This document shows, one piece after another, positions 20,959-33,957 of a stretch of 64,000 nt of DNA. A program made the position numbers and the translations under genes. Each line of letters begins with the position of its first letter. The first letter of the stretch is position 1. Below the pieces are notes generated by a model. It was given only the letters and a program-made list of their open reading frames with translations, ran no database searches and was not told where the DNA came from. This DNA comes from Pseudomonas putida (GTDB lineage: Bacteria; Pseudomonadota; Gammaproteobacteria; Pseudomonadales; Pseudomonadaceae), in NCBI GenBank assembly GCA_029953615.1, contig CP124529.1, forward strand, positions 1,950,998 through 2,014,997, in the 5' to 3' direction.

Positions 20959-21705
20959 TTAAATACGTTCCAACATGCTCGGATCGGTCAATGGCAACAC
21001 CCAGCGTCGCTGCCCAGGCTTGAGGCCGCCCTTGCGGGAACGATCCAGCACCCAGCCGCGCGCTTCGACCTGGCGTCCCTTGAGGTTATCGAAGAAGCTG
21101 GCGGGAAAGTTGCGTTGCAGACGAGCGGGAACCTGCAACACCACGGCACTGTCCAGGGTCAGCCAAACCCCACCACGGTTGCGCTCTATGCCCTCTATGC
21201 GCCCCCCGACAACAGCAAAACCCGACTGCCTGACATCAGCCGCACGCACCACCGGCGAACGGCGCCACAAACCGGCGCCGGCCTTGCGCGCCGCTTGTTC
21301 AGCAAGTTGCTGGCAACCGCTGAGGCGCACGTTGGGGGCCACGGCAACCCGGTAGCCCAAGCCCTCGCTGAGCAGTTGTGCTTCCAGATTGTCGCCATTA
21401 CGGCCATAGATATGCGCCAGTGCGCGGCCGTATTTGTCTTTGGCCTCGATACCCGGCACCAGCCCGACACGCCCGTCACTGGCCTTGACCAACGCCTGCA
21501 AACGCCGCCTGGCGGCCTCGGCGTAGGGCTCGCTAGTGCGCCCGTTACGGCCGATTTCCGGGGTATTGATGCCAATCAGGCGCACGCTGCGGCCATCGAC
21601 CAGGCGCAAGGTATCGCCATCCACCACCTGGCGCACCGCCACCTGCTGCGGGCGGTCCGGTAACGGGCAGAACGCCAGTGCAGGGAAGTGCCAGATGACG
21701 CCCAT
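20959..21705 (-). CDS. Thermonuclease-family (SNase-like) exported nuclease
   Basis: A protein of 248 residues from ATG 21705, with a hydrophobic N-terminus and then a staphylococcal-nuclease fold: RQVVDGDTLRLVDGRSVRLIG, NTPEIGRNGRTSEPYAEAA, DKYGRALAHIY and EGLGYRVA. The catalytic Arg/Glu/Arg pattern of the family appears to be present. The C-terminal 80 residues are an extra domain (VVGGRIEGIERNRGGVWLTL) resembling an OB/nuclease accessory part. A longer start at 21774 would add a better signal peptide but would translate through the rpmE terminator, so the start is uncertain. Role in nucleic acid degradation is inferred from the family. Confidence 0.82.
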   Translation of the reverse strand: MGVIWHFPALAFCPLPDRPQQVAVRQVVDGDTLRLVDGRSVRLIGINTPEIGRNGRTSEPYAEAARRRLQALVKASDGRVGLVPGIEAKDKYGRALAHIYGRNGDNLEAQLLSEGLGYRVAVAPNVRLSGCQQLAEQAARKAGAGLWRRSPVVRAADVRQSGFAVVGGRIEGIERNRGGVWLTLDSAVVLQVPARLQRNFPASFFDNLKGRQVEARGWVLDRSRKGGLKPGQRRWVLPLTDPSMLERI

Positions 21706-21737
21706 AAAAAAGGCGCCCACAAGGGGCGCCTTTTTTT
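21706..21737 (-). terminator. Terminator of rpmE
   Basis: On the minus strand the stem GGCGCCC / GGGCGCC with flanking A and T tracts lies 40 bp after the rpmE stop and is immediately followed by the preferred ATG of the nuclease gene. The A/T tracts make it bidirectional in form. Confidence 0.9.
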
Positions 21738-21776
21738 GCAGCAATGCGAAACCCGAGGGGTTCGCCATGCGCATGA

Positions 21777-21992
21777 TTACTTCTTGGTACCGAACATGCC
21801 GAAGCGATCGGCGAACTTCTGTACGCGACCACCGGTGTCCAGGACTTTCTGCTTACCGGTGTAGAACGGGTGGCACAGGTTGCAAACGTCGATCGCCAGG
21901 GTGCTGCCCAGGGTCGAACGGGTTTCAAACTTGTTGCCGCAGCTGCAGGTGACTGCAACTACTTCGTAGTTCGGATGAATATCTGCTTTCAT
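21777..21992 (-). CDS. rpmE: 50S ribosomal protein L31
   Basis: A 71-residue L31 of the zinc-containing (C+) type. It starts [20 protein letters not shown] and holds the four zinc cysteines in CSCG and [10 protein letters not shown]. It bridges the 30S and 50S subunits. ATG 21992 is preceded by GAGGAAG; upstream codons to 22031 show no homology. Divergent from priA, as in other pseudomonads. Confidence 0.97.
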   Translation of the reverse strand: MKADIHPNYEVVAVTCSCGNKFETRSTLGSTLAIDVCNLCHPFYTGKQKVLDTGGRVQKFADRFGMFGTKK

Positions 21993-22159
21993 GGTCACTT
22001 CCTCGAGCTGCGTGCCGCCACCCAACACCAATTGTTGAATACCGCACGTAATTAGGCGGCGAATAATACCAGAGCATCACGCCAACGCAAGTTGTCGCTT
22101 GCACCGACCGTCGTCTGCTAGGCTCGCCAGTCTTTGAAACGCCCTCCGAGACTATCCGC

Positions 22160-26324
<4,165 letters not shown>

Positions 26325-26325
26325 G

Positions 26326-27024
26326 TTGGCTGCCAAGAAAAAACCCGCACCCAAACGCGGCGCCAGCCGCCAGACGGCGCCGGCCAAGCAGCCGATCCCC
26401 GGTTGGGTATGGCTGGCGGTCGGCCTCACAGTAGGCGCGTTCATCGTGTTCCTGATGAAGCTCGAGCCCGGTGGCGAAGACATCAAGCGCACCAAGCCCG
26501 AGCAGCAGAAGGCGGAGAAAGTGGCTGAAGCCGGCAAGCCGGCACAGGCTACCCCACAGCAGCCAGTAAAGCCGAAGTACGACTTCTACACACTGCTGCC
26601 AGAGTCCGAGGTGATCGTGCCGCCAGAGGCCGTTCCAGAGAAGACGCCACCCGTCCCGGCCCAGCCAGTGACCCCGGTGACACCGGCCGAAGCGGCGAAG
26701 ATCGACACGGCGCGAGCCCAGGCAGCATTGATGGGGCAGACCCCGCCACCGGCACCGCCGGTAATCAAACCGGCGGCGACCACCCAGTTCTTCCTGCAAG
26801 CAGGCTCGTTCCGCAAGCAGGCCGATGCCGACAAAGTACGCGCGCAGATCATTCTGCTGGGCCAGGCGGTGAAGGTAGAGTCAGGCACGGTCAAGGACGA
26901 AACCTGGTACCGCGTACTGGTGGGCCCGTTCAGCAATCGCGAGCAGCTGACCGGGGCGCAGAAGCAACTGGCCGGTGCAGGTTTCAGCAACCTGTTGCTG
27001 CAACAGCGGCAAACCCGTCAGTAA
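26326..27024 (+). CDS. SPOR-domain membrane protein, FtsN-like
   Basis: A 232-residue protein with a basic cytoplasmic N-tail, one transmembrane helix (WVWLAVGLTVGAFIVFLM), a Pro-rich periplasmic linker and a C-terminal SPOR domain starting TQFFLQAGSFRKQADADKV. This is the layout of FtsN-type septal peptidoglycan-binding proteins. The start is a TTG one base after the argS stop, giving MAAKKKPAPKRGAS; translation is probably coupled to argS. In other gammaproteobacteria an FtsN-like gene often follows argS or priA, supporting a division role (inference). Confidence 0.85.
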   Translation: MAAKKKPAPKRGASRQTAPAKQPIPGWVWLAVGLTVGAFIVFLMKLEPGGEDIKRTKPEQQKAEKVAEAGKPAQATPQQPVKPKYDFYTLLPESEVIVPPEAVPEKTPPVPAQPVTPVTPAEAAKIDTARAQAALMGQTPPPAPPVIKPAATTQFFLQAGSFRKQADADKVRAQIILLGQAVKVESGTVKDETWYRVLVGPFSNREQLTGAQKQLAGAGFSNLLLQQRQTRQ

Positions 27025-27033
27025 CCTGCATTT

Positions 27034-27080
27034 GCGGCCCTCTGGGAGCGGCCTTGTGTCGCTCCCACAAAGGGCTGCGC
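27034..27080. repeat. Degenerate family B REP remnant
   Basis: A single family B core AGCGGCCTTGTGTCGCTCCC, flanked by GCGGCCCTC and AGGGCTGCGC, lies between the SPOR gene and the convergent TM2 gene. It has no clean paired partner. Confidence 0.5.
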
Positions 27081-27081
27081 G

Positions 27082-27501
27082 TCAACCCCGCCCCGCATTC
27101 CGCTCGGAAACCTGGCTGTTCAGCGTCCAGAAGTCATACAGCACCCCCACCAGGAACAGCCCGCCGGTAAAGAAGTAGATGACCGCGGTCACCCACTTGC
27201 CCTGATACAGCCGGTGCAGGCCAAACACACCGAGGAAGGTCAGCAGGATCCAGGCGATGTTGTAGTCAATCCGCCCGGACTGGAACCTAAGGTCGGCTTC
27301 ACGGTCCATGGCCGGGATCAGAAACAGGTCGATCAACCAGCCGATACCCAGCAGGCCCAGGGTGAAGAACCAGATGGTGCCAGTTACCGGCTTGCCGTAA
27401 TAGAAACGGTGCGATCCGGTAAAGCCGAAAATCCATAGCAGATAGCCAATGGTCTTGCTATGGGTGTCGTGAAATGGCGCCCCTTGTTGATAACTGTTCA
27501 T
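27082..27501 (-). CDS. TM2-domain membrane protein
   Basis: A 139-residue protein with two TM2-type units, each a pair of membrane helices joined by a short turn. They are KTIGYLLWIFGFTGSHRFYYG...LIDLFLIP and NIAWILLTFLGVFGLHRLYQG...YDFWTLN. Both units carry the G-x-HR-x-Y-x-GK core of the family. Function of bacterial TM2 proteins is not established. GAGGG six bases before the ATG at 27501 supports the start. Divergent from the NlpC/P60 gene. Confidence 0.85.
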   Translation of the reverse strand: MNSYQQGAPFHDTHSKTIGYLLWIFGFTGSHRFYYGKPVTGTIWFFTLGLLGIGWLIDLFLIPAMDREADLRFQSGRIDYNIAWILLTFLGVFGLHRLYQGKWVTAVIYFFTGGLFLVGVLYDFWTLNSQVSERNAGRG

Positions 27502-27667
27502 TCATAGCCCTCGTGGGTTATCCGAAAATTTTCTAAAAAAAAATGTGACTTTCTTGTCGCAGGCCGACGTACGGCACCTGGGCAATCGACCAACGGATCA
27601 AAGATTGATCAAAAAGCTGTTATAAAGTTGCGCGCCCAACACATAACTATTCATAAGAGCTTCATCT

Positions 27668-28297
27668 ATGCCGCCTTTACTCAAGACATGGCTGACCCTC
27701 TGCCTATTATTGCCCCTGGCCGCCCACGCCACCAATCGTGAGCAACGTCTTCCCAATGGTTTCACCGGCTATACCACCAACGCCTCGGTGAGACACGCAC
27801 CGGTCAAACAGACCGCGCTGCGCACCCGCCCAAGCAATGCTGCCAGCAGCAGCCGCGGCATGCCGGTCGCTGCCATGTCGCCGAAGCAGAGCAGCGATGT
27901 GCTCAGCCGTGCGGTGAATGTGCTCGGCACCCCTTATGTATGGGGCGGCAGCAGCCCGAAGAAAGGCTTCGACTGCAGCGGACTGGTCAAATATGCCTTC
28001 AACGACGTCGCCGACGTCGACCTGCCGCGCACCTCCAATGCCATGGCTCAGGGCCATGGTGTGAAGGTGGCCCAGGATGACCTGAAACCGGGTGACCTGA
28101 TCTTCTTCAACATCAAGAGCCGCCGGGTGAACCATGTTGCCATCTACCTGGGCAACGACCGCTTCATCCATGCGCCACGCCGTGGCAAGCGGGTGAGCAT
28201 CGACACCCTGAGCAAGCCTTACTGGCAGAAGCATTACGTAGTAGCCAAGCGAGTGTTGCCAAAAGAACAGCAGCAACTGAACCTGGCCAAGCGCTGA
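27668..28297 (+). CDS. NlpC/P60 peptidoglycan endopeptidase
   Basis: A 209-residue exported cysteine hydrolase. The signal peptide MPPLLKTWLTLCLLLPLAAHA is followed by a 60-residue linker and an NlpC/P60 domain starting LSRAVNVLGTPYVWGGSSP. The catalytic triad is visible as Cys103 (DCSGLV), His156 (NHVAIYLG) and His168 (IHAPRRGK). Family members cut the D-Glu/mDAP cross-linking peptide, as MepS does. No lipobox is seen, so it is probably soluble in the periplasm. A TATAAA at 27621 may be its -10. A REP pair follows. Confidence 0.9.
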   Translation: MPPLLKTWLTLCLLLPLAAHATNREQRLPNGFTGYTTNASVRHAPVKQTALRTRPSNAASSSRGMPVAAMSPKQSSDVLSRAVNVLGTPYVWGGSSPKKGFDCSGLVKYAFNDVADVDLPRTSNAMAQGHGVKVAQDDLKPGDLIFFNIKSRRVNHVAIYLGNDRFIHAPRRGKRVSIDTLSKPYWQKHYVVAKRVLPKEQQQLNLAKR

Positions 28298-28324
28298 TCT
28301 GATCGTCGCTCTCCTGTATCGGCC

Positions 28325-28410
28325 TCTTCGCGGGCACGCCCGCTCCCACAGGTACCGCGTCGCTCTCGCGGGCACCGCCATACCTGTGGGAGCGGGCGTG
28401 CCCGCGAAGG
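28325..28410. repeat. REP pair, family A
   Basis: Inverted family A units flank a spacer that contains a partial third copy (TCTCGCGGGCACCGCC). It sits between the convergent NlpC/P60 and pilT genes. Confidence 0.9.
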
Positions 28411-28424
28411 GGCCGGTACAGCCA

Positions 28425-29423
28425 CTACAAGTCCTCAATCAGCCCTCGCTCCCTCAGTCCTCGCATCGCCCCCTCCATCGTCCGCATCCCGTCCGCACCA
28501 CCCGCCTGCATCACCGAACACAACTGCGCCATCCGCCCTTCCCGAATCAGGTTACGCACCGCTGGCGTAACCACCAGCACCTCACGCGCCGCAACCCGCC
28601 CTCCACCCGCACGCCTGACCAATATTTGCGCCACCACCAGGCGCAACGACTCGGCCAGCATCGCCCGCACCAGCGGCTTCTCTTCGGCAGCAAACACCTC
28701 CACCAACCGGTCAACGCTGTTCACCGCCGAACGCGTATGCACGGTCGCCAGCACCAGGTGCCCGGTCTCCGCCGCGCGCAAGGCCAGGCGAATGGTTTCC
28801 AGGTCGCGCAGCTCCCCGATCATGATCACATCCGGGTCCTGACGCAGGGCACTGCGCAGCCCTTGGGCAAACCCGCCGCAATGGCGACCGATCTCACGCT
28901 GGTTGACCAGGCTGCGCTGGCTGCTATGGATAACTTCGACAGGGTCTTCGAGGGTGATGATATGCAGTGCCCGCTCACGGCTCAGCTGGTCGAGCAGCGT
29001 CGCCAGGGTGCTGGACTTGCCGCTGCCGGTCGGCCCACCCACGAGTATCAAGCCATCGCTGCCCTGCGCAACAGCTTGAAACACATCCCCTAGGTCGAGT
29101 TCATCGAGCGTGGCGATACGCCCCGGGATCAGGCGAAAGGTGGCAGCCGGCCCCTGCAACTGGCGAAACAGGTTCAGCCGAAAGCGCCCCAGTGCCGGCA
29201 ATTCCAGCGCCAGGTCCAGTTCATCTCCCTGGGTCCACTGTCGGCGCTGGGCTTCATCCAGCATGGGTGCCATGCCCTCGATCAAGGCGTCCGGGCTCAA
29301 GGTCGGCAGAGCCATGCGCTGCAACTCGCCATCCAGGCGCAACATCGGTATCTGGCCCGCCGCCAGATGCAGGTCGGAAGCCCCCGCATCCACGGCCCGG
29401 GCCAACAGGTCGGTCACATCCAT
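28425..29423 (-). CDS. pilT: Type IV pilus retraction ATPase PilT
   Basis: A 332-residue hexameric secretion-superfamily ATPase powering pilus retraction. Walker A GGPTGSGKS is at 129-137, the Asp box in ALHIITLEDPVEVIH, Walker B in QDPDVIMIGELRD, and the His box in TGHLVLATVHT. The usual C-terminal AIRNLIRE motif is present as AVRNLIREGRMAQL. ATG 29423 is preceded by GGGGAG. Next to yggS-proC-yggT it sits where pilT sits in P. aeruginosa, but no pilU follows. It is far from pilMNQ at 13-16.7 kb yet presumably serves the same machine. Confidence 0.92.
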   Translation of the reverse strand: MDVTDLLARAVDAGASDLHLAAGQIPMLRLDGELQRMALPTLSPDALIEGMAPMLDEAQRRQWTQGDELDLALELPALGRFRLNLFRQLQGPAATFRLIPGRIATLDELDLGDVFQAVAQGSDGLILVGGPTGSGKSSTLATLLDQLSRERALHIITLEDPVEVIHSSQRSLVNQREIGRHCGGFAQGLRSALRQDPDVIMIGELRDLETIRLALRAAETGHLVLATVHTRSAVNSVDRLVEVFAAEEKPLVRAMLAESLRLVVAQILVRRAGGGRVAAREVLVVTPAVRNLIREGRMAQLCSVMQAGGADGMRTMEGAMRGLRERGLIEDL

Positions 29424-29488
29424 GAGACTCCCCAAAGGCCTTCAAGTAGGTAGAATGCCGCAAACCCCACAGCCGCCGGCATCAATCC

Positions 29489-30175
29489 ATGTCCACCCTA
29501 GCAGACAACCTTTCCGCTATTTCCGCCCGTATCGCCAGCGCTGCCCAGGCTGCCGGGCGTGATCCGGCCAGTGTCCAGTTGCTGGCCGTGAGCAAGACCA
29601 AGCCAGCCAGCGCCATCCGCGAGATCCACGCCGCCGGTGTTTGCGATGTCGGGGAAAACTACCTACAGGAAGCGCTGACAAAGCAGCAGGCACTCAGTGA
29701 CCTGCCCTTGATCTGGCACTTCATCGGCCCCATTCAGTCGAACAAGACCAAAGCCATCGCCGAGCATTTCGCCTGGGTACATTCCGTGGACCGCCTGAAA
29801 ATCGCCCAACGCCTCTCGGAGCAGCGCCCGGCCGGGTTGGCACCACTGAACATCTGCCTGCAGGTGAACGTCAGCGGCGAAGACAGCAAGTCTGGTTGCG
29901 CCCCCGCCGACCTGCCAGCCCTGGCCAAGGCGGTAGCCGCGCTGCCCAACCTGCGCCTGCGCGGGCTGATGGCAATCCCCGAACCTACCGATGACCGCGC
30001 CGCGCAGGAAGCCGCCTTCGCCACCCTGCGCCAGTTGCAGGAGGGCCTTGGCCTTGGCCTGGACACCCTGTCCATGGGCATGAGCCACGACCTGGAAGCT
30101 GCCATTGCACAGGGTGCGACCTGGATACGTATCGGTACCGCCCTGTTCGGCGCCCGCGACTACGGGCAGCCCTGA
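29489..30175 (+). CDS. yggS: YggS-family pyridoxal phosphate homeostasis protein
   Basis: A 228-residue single-domain protein with the alanine racemase-like TIM barrel. The cofactor lysine is K36 in LLAVSKTKPA; the phosphate-binding end carries SMGMSHDLEAAI and RIGTALFGAR. Family members bind PLP and buffer its level but show no clear catalysis. A TAGAAT at 29451 may be the promoter -10. First gene of yggS-proC-yggT, with 38 bp to proC. Confidence 0.94.
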   Translation: MSTLADNLSAISARIASAAQAAGRDPASVQLLAVSKTKPASAIREIHAAGVCDVGENYLQEALTKQQALSDLPLIWHFIGPIQSNKTKAIAEHFAWVHSVDRLKIAQRLSEQRPAGLAPLNICLQVNVSGEDSKSGCAPADLPALAKAVAALPNLRLRGLMAIPEPTDDRAAQEAAFATLRQLQEGLGLGLDTLSMGMSHDLEAAIAQGATWIRIGTALFGARDYGQP

Positions 30176-30213
30176 TTCCATGCTTTACTCACTCTTTCCC
30201 ACAAGGACCTGAC

Positions 30214-31032
30214 ATGAGCAAGACTCGTATTGCCTTTATCGGCGCCGGCAACATGGCCGCCAGCCTGATCGGTGGTCTGCGTGCCCAGGGCCTGGACGCC
30301 TCGCAGATCCGCGCCAGCGACCCGGGCGCCGAGACCCGCAGCCGCATCCAGGCCGAGCACGGCATCGAAACCTTCGAGAACAACGCCCAGGCCATCGATG
30401 GCGCCGACGTCATCGTCCTGGCGGTCAAGCCGCAGGTCATGAAAGCGGTATGCCAGGCCCTGCAACCGAACCTGCAGGATGGCCAGCTGCTCGTTTCCAT
30501 TGCCGCCGGCATCACCTGCGCCAGCCTGCAAAGCTGGGTCGGCGCTCGCCCGGTGGTGCGCTGCATGCCCAACACCCCGGCACTGCTGCGCCAGGGCGTC
30601 AGCGGCCTGTACGCCACCGCAGAGGTTACTGCCGACCAGCGCCAGCAAGCCGAGCAACTGCTGTCGGCCGTGGGCACCGCCCTGTGGCTGCAGCAGGAGC
30701 AGCAACTGGACGCCGTGACTGCCGTCTCCGGCAGCGGCCCGGCGTATTTCTTCCTGCTGATCGAAGCCATGACCGCGGCGGGCGAAAAGCTTGGCCTGCC
30801 ACGTGAAACCGCTTCCCAGCTGACCTTGCAGACAGCCCTGGGCGCCGCGCGCATGGCGGTTGCCAGCGATGTCGACGCTGCCGAACTTCGCCGCCGCGTC
30901 ACCTCGCCTGCCGGCACCACCGAGGCGGCGATCAAGTCGTTCCAGGCCAGCGGCTTCGAAGCTATCGTCGAACAGGCGCTGCAAGCTGCGGCCACACGTT
31001 CCGCCGAGCTGGCCGAACAACTGGGCAAATAA
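30214..31032 (+). CDS. proC: Pyrroline-5-carboxylate reductase
   Basis: A 272-residue enzyme for the last step of proline synthesis, reducing pyrroline-5-carboxylate with NAD(P)H. The N-terminal Rossmann motif is IAFIGAGNMAASLIGGL; the family signature region reads VTAVSGSGPAYFF and RRRVTSPAGTTEAAI near the C-terminus. ATG 30214 follows AAGGACCTGAC. It stops ten bases before yggT. Confidence 0.97.
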   Translation: MSKTRIAFIGAGNMAASLIGGLRAQGLDASQIRASDPGAETRSRIQAEHGIETFENNAQAIDGADVIVLAVKPQVMKAVCQALQPNLQDGQLLVSIAAGITCASLQSWVGARPVVRCMPNTPALLRQGVSGLYATAEVTADQRQQAEQLLSAVGTALWLQQEQQLDAVTAVSGSGPAYFFLLIEAMTAAGEKLGLPRETASQLTLQTALGAARMAVASDVDAAELRRRVTSPAGTTEAAIKSFQASGFEAIVEQALQAAATRSAELAEQLGK

Positions 31033-31042
31033 GGAGCCTTAG

Positions 31043-31633
31043 ATGAATGCACTGTCCGGCGCCGCGATCTTCGTGGTGCAAACCCTGGTCAGCCTGTACC
31101 TGGTGATCGTCCTGCTGCGCTTCGTCCTGCAGCTGGTCAAAGCCAACTTCTACAACCCGCTGTGCCAGTTCGCCGTGCGCGCCACGCAGCCGCTGCTAAA
31201 GCCGATTCGCCGGGTCATCCCCAGTGTTGGTGGGCTGGATACCTCGTCGCTGCTGTTGTCAGTGGTCATCCAGGCGCTGCTGATGGCGTTCGTGCTGATG
31301 GTCACCTACGGCACCTTCGGTGACATCCTGCACCTGCTGATGTGGGCGATCATTGGTATCACCTCGCTGTTCCTGAAGATTTTCTGGGTGGCGATGATCG
31401 TCATGGTGATCGTTTCATGGGTGGCCCCCAACAGCCACAACCCGGCGGCCGAACTGGCCTACCAGATCAGCGAACCGGTGCTGGCGCCGTTCCGCCGCAT
31501 CGTGCCCAACCTGGGCGGCATGGACATCTCGCCGATCTTCGCCTTCCTCGCGATCCAGGTCATCCAGTCGTTCGTCATGCCGCCGCTGGCCGCCTACGCC
31601 GGCATGCCGCAAGAGCTGTGGCGGATGATCTGA
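31043..31633 (+). CDS. yggT: YggT-family integral membrane protein
   Basis: A 196-residue protein made of two homologous YggT units. Each has a membrane helix followed by a conserved N-P and RR-x-IP motif: LVKANFYNPLCQ with PIRRVIPSVGGLD, then NSHNPAAELAYQ with PFRRIVPNLGGMD. Function is unproven; E. coli YggT has been linked to osmotic shock tolerance. It follows proC by ten bases with AAGGAG before its ATG, so it belongs to the same operon. Confidence 0.9.
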   Translation: MNALSGAAIFVVQTLVSLYLVIVLLRFVLQLVKANFYNPLCQFAVRATQPLLKPIRRVIPSVGGLDTSSLLLSVVIQALLMAFVLMVTYGTFGDILHLLMWAIIGITSLFLKIFWVAMIVMVIVSWVAPNSHNPAAELAYQISEPVLAPFRRIVPNLGGMDISPIFAFLAIQVIQSFVMPPLAAYAGMPQELWRMI

Positions 31634-31656
31634 GCCTAACCTGACCTTGGTTGCTT

Positions 31657-31684
31657 CCAGTGGCAAGCCTTTGCTTGCCGCTGG
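31657..31684 (+). other. Strong hairpin between yggT and metX
   Basis: A 12-bp stem CCAGTGGCAAGC / GCTTGCCGCTGG (one G-T wobble) with the four-base loop CTTT. It is followed by GGG and not by a T run, so it is either a weak terminator of yggSproCyggT or a 5' leader structure of metX. Confidence 0.6.
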
Positions 31685-31732
31685 GGGTAGCGCTCTTTAG
31701 ACTTACGCCTCCGTCAAGCGTGAGCAGGGTCG

Positions 31733-32872
31733 ATGTCCACAGTCTTTCCCGAAGATTCCGTCGGTCTGGTAGTACCGCAAACCGCCCGGTTCGATGAACC
31801 GCTGGCCCTGGCTTGTGGCCGCTCCCTGGCCAGTTATGAACTGGTCTACGAGACCTATGGCACCCTGAACGCCAGCGCGAGCAACGCCGTGCTGATCTGC
31901 CATGCCCTCTCCGGCCACCACCATGCCGCTGGCTACCATGCCGCCACCGACCGCAAGCCGGGCTGGTGGGACAGCTGCATCGGCCCTGGCAAGCCGATCG
32001 ACACCAACCGCTTCTTCGTGGTCAGCCTGAACAACCTGGGCGGCTGCAACGGCAGCACCGGCCCCAGCAGCGTCAACCCGGCCACCGGCAAGCCCTATGG
32101 CGCCGACTTCCCGGTGCTGACCGTGGAAGACTGGGTACACAGCCAGGTGCGCCTGGCCGAGCGCCTGGGCATCCAGCAGTGGGCTGCGGTGGTCGGTGGC
32201 AGCCTGGGTGGCATGCAGGCGCTGCAGTGGACCATCAGCTACCCCGAACGCGTACGCCATTGCGTCGACATTGCCTCGGCGCCCAAACTGTCGGCACAGA
32301 ACATCGCCTTCAACGAAGTGGCACGCCAGGCGATCCTCACCGACCCCGAATTCCACGGTGGTTCGTTCCAGGACCAGGGCGTGATCCCCAAGCGCGGCCT
32401 GATGCTGGCGCGCATGGTCGGCCACATCACCTATCTGTCGGACGACTCGATGGGTGAAAAATTCGGCCGTGAGCTGAAGAGCGACAAGCTCAACTACGAC
32501 TTCCACAGCGTCGAATTCCAGGTCGAGAGCTACCTGCGCTACCAGGGTGAGGAGTTTTCCGGGCGCTTCGACGCCAACACCTACCTGCTGATGACCAAGG
32601 CGCTGGACTACTTCGACCCCGCCGCCGCCCAGGGCGGCGACCTGGCGGCCACACTGGCCCACGTCAAGGCGGATTACTGCATCATGTCGTTCACCACCGA
32701 CTGGCGCTTCTCCCCGGCCCGTTCGCGCGAGATCGTCGACGCCCTGATGGCCGCGCGCAAGAACGTCTGCTACCTGGAGATCGACTCGCCTTACGGGCAC
32801 GATGCCTTCTTGATCCCCACGCCTCGCTACATGCAGGGTTTCTCGAACTACATGAACCGCATTACCATCTGA
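31733..32872 (+). CDS. metX: Homoserine O-succinyltransferase (MetX type)
   Basis: A 379-residue alpha/beta-hydrolase-fold acyltransferase that activates homoserine for methionine synthesis. The nucleophile is Ser157 in [14 protein letters not shown]; Asp323 (TTDWRFSP) and His356 (PYGHDAFL) complete the triad. Pseudomonas MetX enzymes use succinyl-CoA rather than acetyl-CoA, which is known for the genus and assumed here. ATG 31733 begins [18 protein letters not shown]. Seven bases separate it from metW, the classical metX-metW pair. Confidence 0.94.
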   Translation: MSTVFPEDSVGLVVPQTARFDEPLALACGRSLASYELVYETYGTLNASASNAVLICHALSGHHHAAGYHAATDRKPGWWDSCIGPGKPIDTNRFFVVSLNNLGGCNGSTGPSSVNPATGKPYGADFPVLTVEDWVHSQVRLAERLGIQQWAAVVGGSLGGMQALQWTISYPERVRHCVDIASAPKLSAQNIAFNEVARQAILTDPEFHGGSFQDQGVIPKRGLMLARMVGHITYLSDDSMGEKFGRELKSDKLNYDFHSVEFQVESYLRYQGEEFSGRFDANTYLLMTKALDYFDPAAAQGGDLAATLAHVKADYCIMSFTTDWRFSPARSREIVDALMAARKNVCYLEIDSPYGHDAFLIPTPRYMQGFSNYMNRITI

Positions 32873-32879
32873 GGGCAGC

Positions 32880-33500
32880 ATGAGAGCCGATCTGGAAATC
32901 ATCCACGACTGGATCCCCGCCGGCAGCCGGGTACTCGACCTGGGCTGCGGCAGCGGCGAACTGCTGGCCTCGCTGCGCGACCGCAAGCAGGTCACCGGCT
33001 ATGGCCTGGAGATCGATGCCGACAACATCGCCGCCTGCGTGGCCAAGGGCGTCAACGTCATCGAGCAGGACCTGGACAAGGGCCTGGGCAACTTCGCCAG
33101 CAACAGTTTCGACGTGGTGATCATGACCCAGGCCCTGCAGGCCGTGGAGTACCCCGACCGCATCCTCGACGAGATGCTGCGCGTGGGCCGCCAGTGCATC
33201 ATCACCTTCCCCAACTTCGGCCACTGGCGTTGCCGCTGGTACCTGGCGACCAAAGGCCGCATGCCGGTATCGGACTTCATGCCATACACCTGGTACAACA
33301 CGCCGAACATCCACTTCTGCACCTTCGCCGACTTCGAAGAGCTGTGCCACGAGCGCCGCGCCAAGGTGCTCGACCGCCTGGCCGTCGACCACTTGCACCG
33401 CAACGGGTGGGGTGGCCGGCTTTGGCCTAATCTTCTAGGTGAGATCGGCATCTACCGCGTCAGCAGCCCGGGCCTGCAAGAACATCAGCTCGCGGTCTGA
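32880..33500 (+). CDS. metW: Methionine biosynthesis protein MetW
   Basis: A 206-residue methyltransferase-fold protein. The SAM-binding motif RVLDLGCGSGELLASL is near residue 17-32, and the family hallmarks ITFPNFGHWRCRWYLATKGRM are split around residue 105-125. MetW supports or activates MetX in several proteobacteria; its own reaction is not settled. It follows metX by seven bases with GAGGGCAGC before the start. Confidence 0.94.
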   Translation: MRADLEIIHDWIPAGSRVLDLGCGSGELLASLRDRKQVTGYGLEIDADNIAACVAKGVNVIEQDLDKGLGNFASNSFDVVIMTQALQAVEYPDRILDEMLRVGRQCIITFPNFGHWRCRWYLATKGRMPVSDFMPYTWYNTPNIHFCTFADFEELCHERRAKVLDRLAVDHLHRNGWGGRLWPNLLGEIGIYRVSSPGLQEHQLAV

Positions 33501-33522
33501 CGCCCAGCGGAGGAATCCCCCC

Positions 33523-33957
33523 ATGCGTCGCCTAGCCCTGTTCCTGTTCAGCCTGTGCCTGGCCCTGCCGGTACTGGCTGCCGATGCTGCCCGCCCCGAG
33601 CGCAAGGAGGTGTTTGGCGACGTGACGGTACACTACAGCGCGTTCACTTCGAGCATGCTGACGCCGGAGGTGGCCGCAGCCACCGGCCTGGTACGCAGCA
33701 AGAACCAGGGTGTACTCAACATCGCCGTGCTCAAGGCCAACAAGCCCGCCACGGCGGTGGTCAGCGGCACGGTCAAGGACCTGACCGGGCGCAGCAGCCC
33801 GCTCTCGTTCAAGCAGATCACCGAACAGGGCGCGGTGTACTACATCGCCCAGTTCAAGATCGACCAGCCAGAAACCGTCACCTTCGACCTGAATATCGAA
33901 ACCGGCGGCATCAGCAACTCCCTCAGCTTCAACCAGGACGTTTTCCCAGGCGAATGA
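33523..33957 (+). CDS. DUF4426 exported protein
   Basis: A 144-residue protein with a signal peptide ([20 protein letters not shown]) and one DUF4426 beta-rich domain: [18 protein letters not shown] and [20 protein letters not shown]. Function unknown; it is conserved between metW and rdgB in pseudomonads. ATG 33523 is preceded by GGAGGAAT. Its TGA overlaps the rdgB start, so the genes are coupled. Confidence 0.85.
   Translation: MRRLALFLFSLCLALPVLAADAARPERKEVFGDVTVHYSAFTSSMLTPEVAAATGLVRSKNQGVLNIAVLKANKPATAVVSGTVKDLTGRSSPLSFKQITEQGAVYYIAQFKIDQPETVTFDLNIETGGISNSLSFNQDVFPGE

Noticed and set aside
31634-31732. Possible SAM or SAH riboswitch before metX
   Set aside because: The leader is short and only one simple hairpin is visible; no known riboswitch core was recognised.
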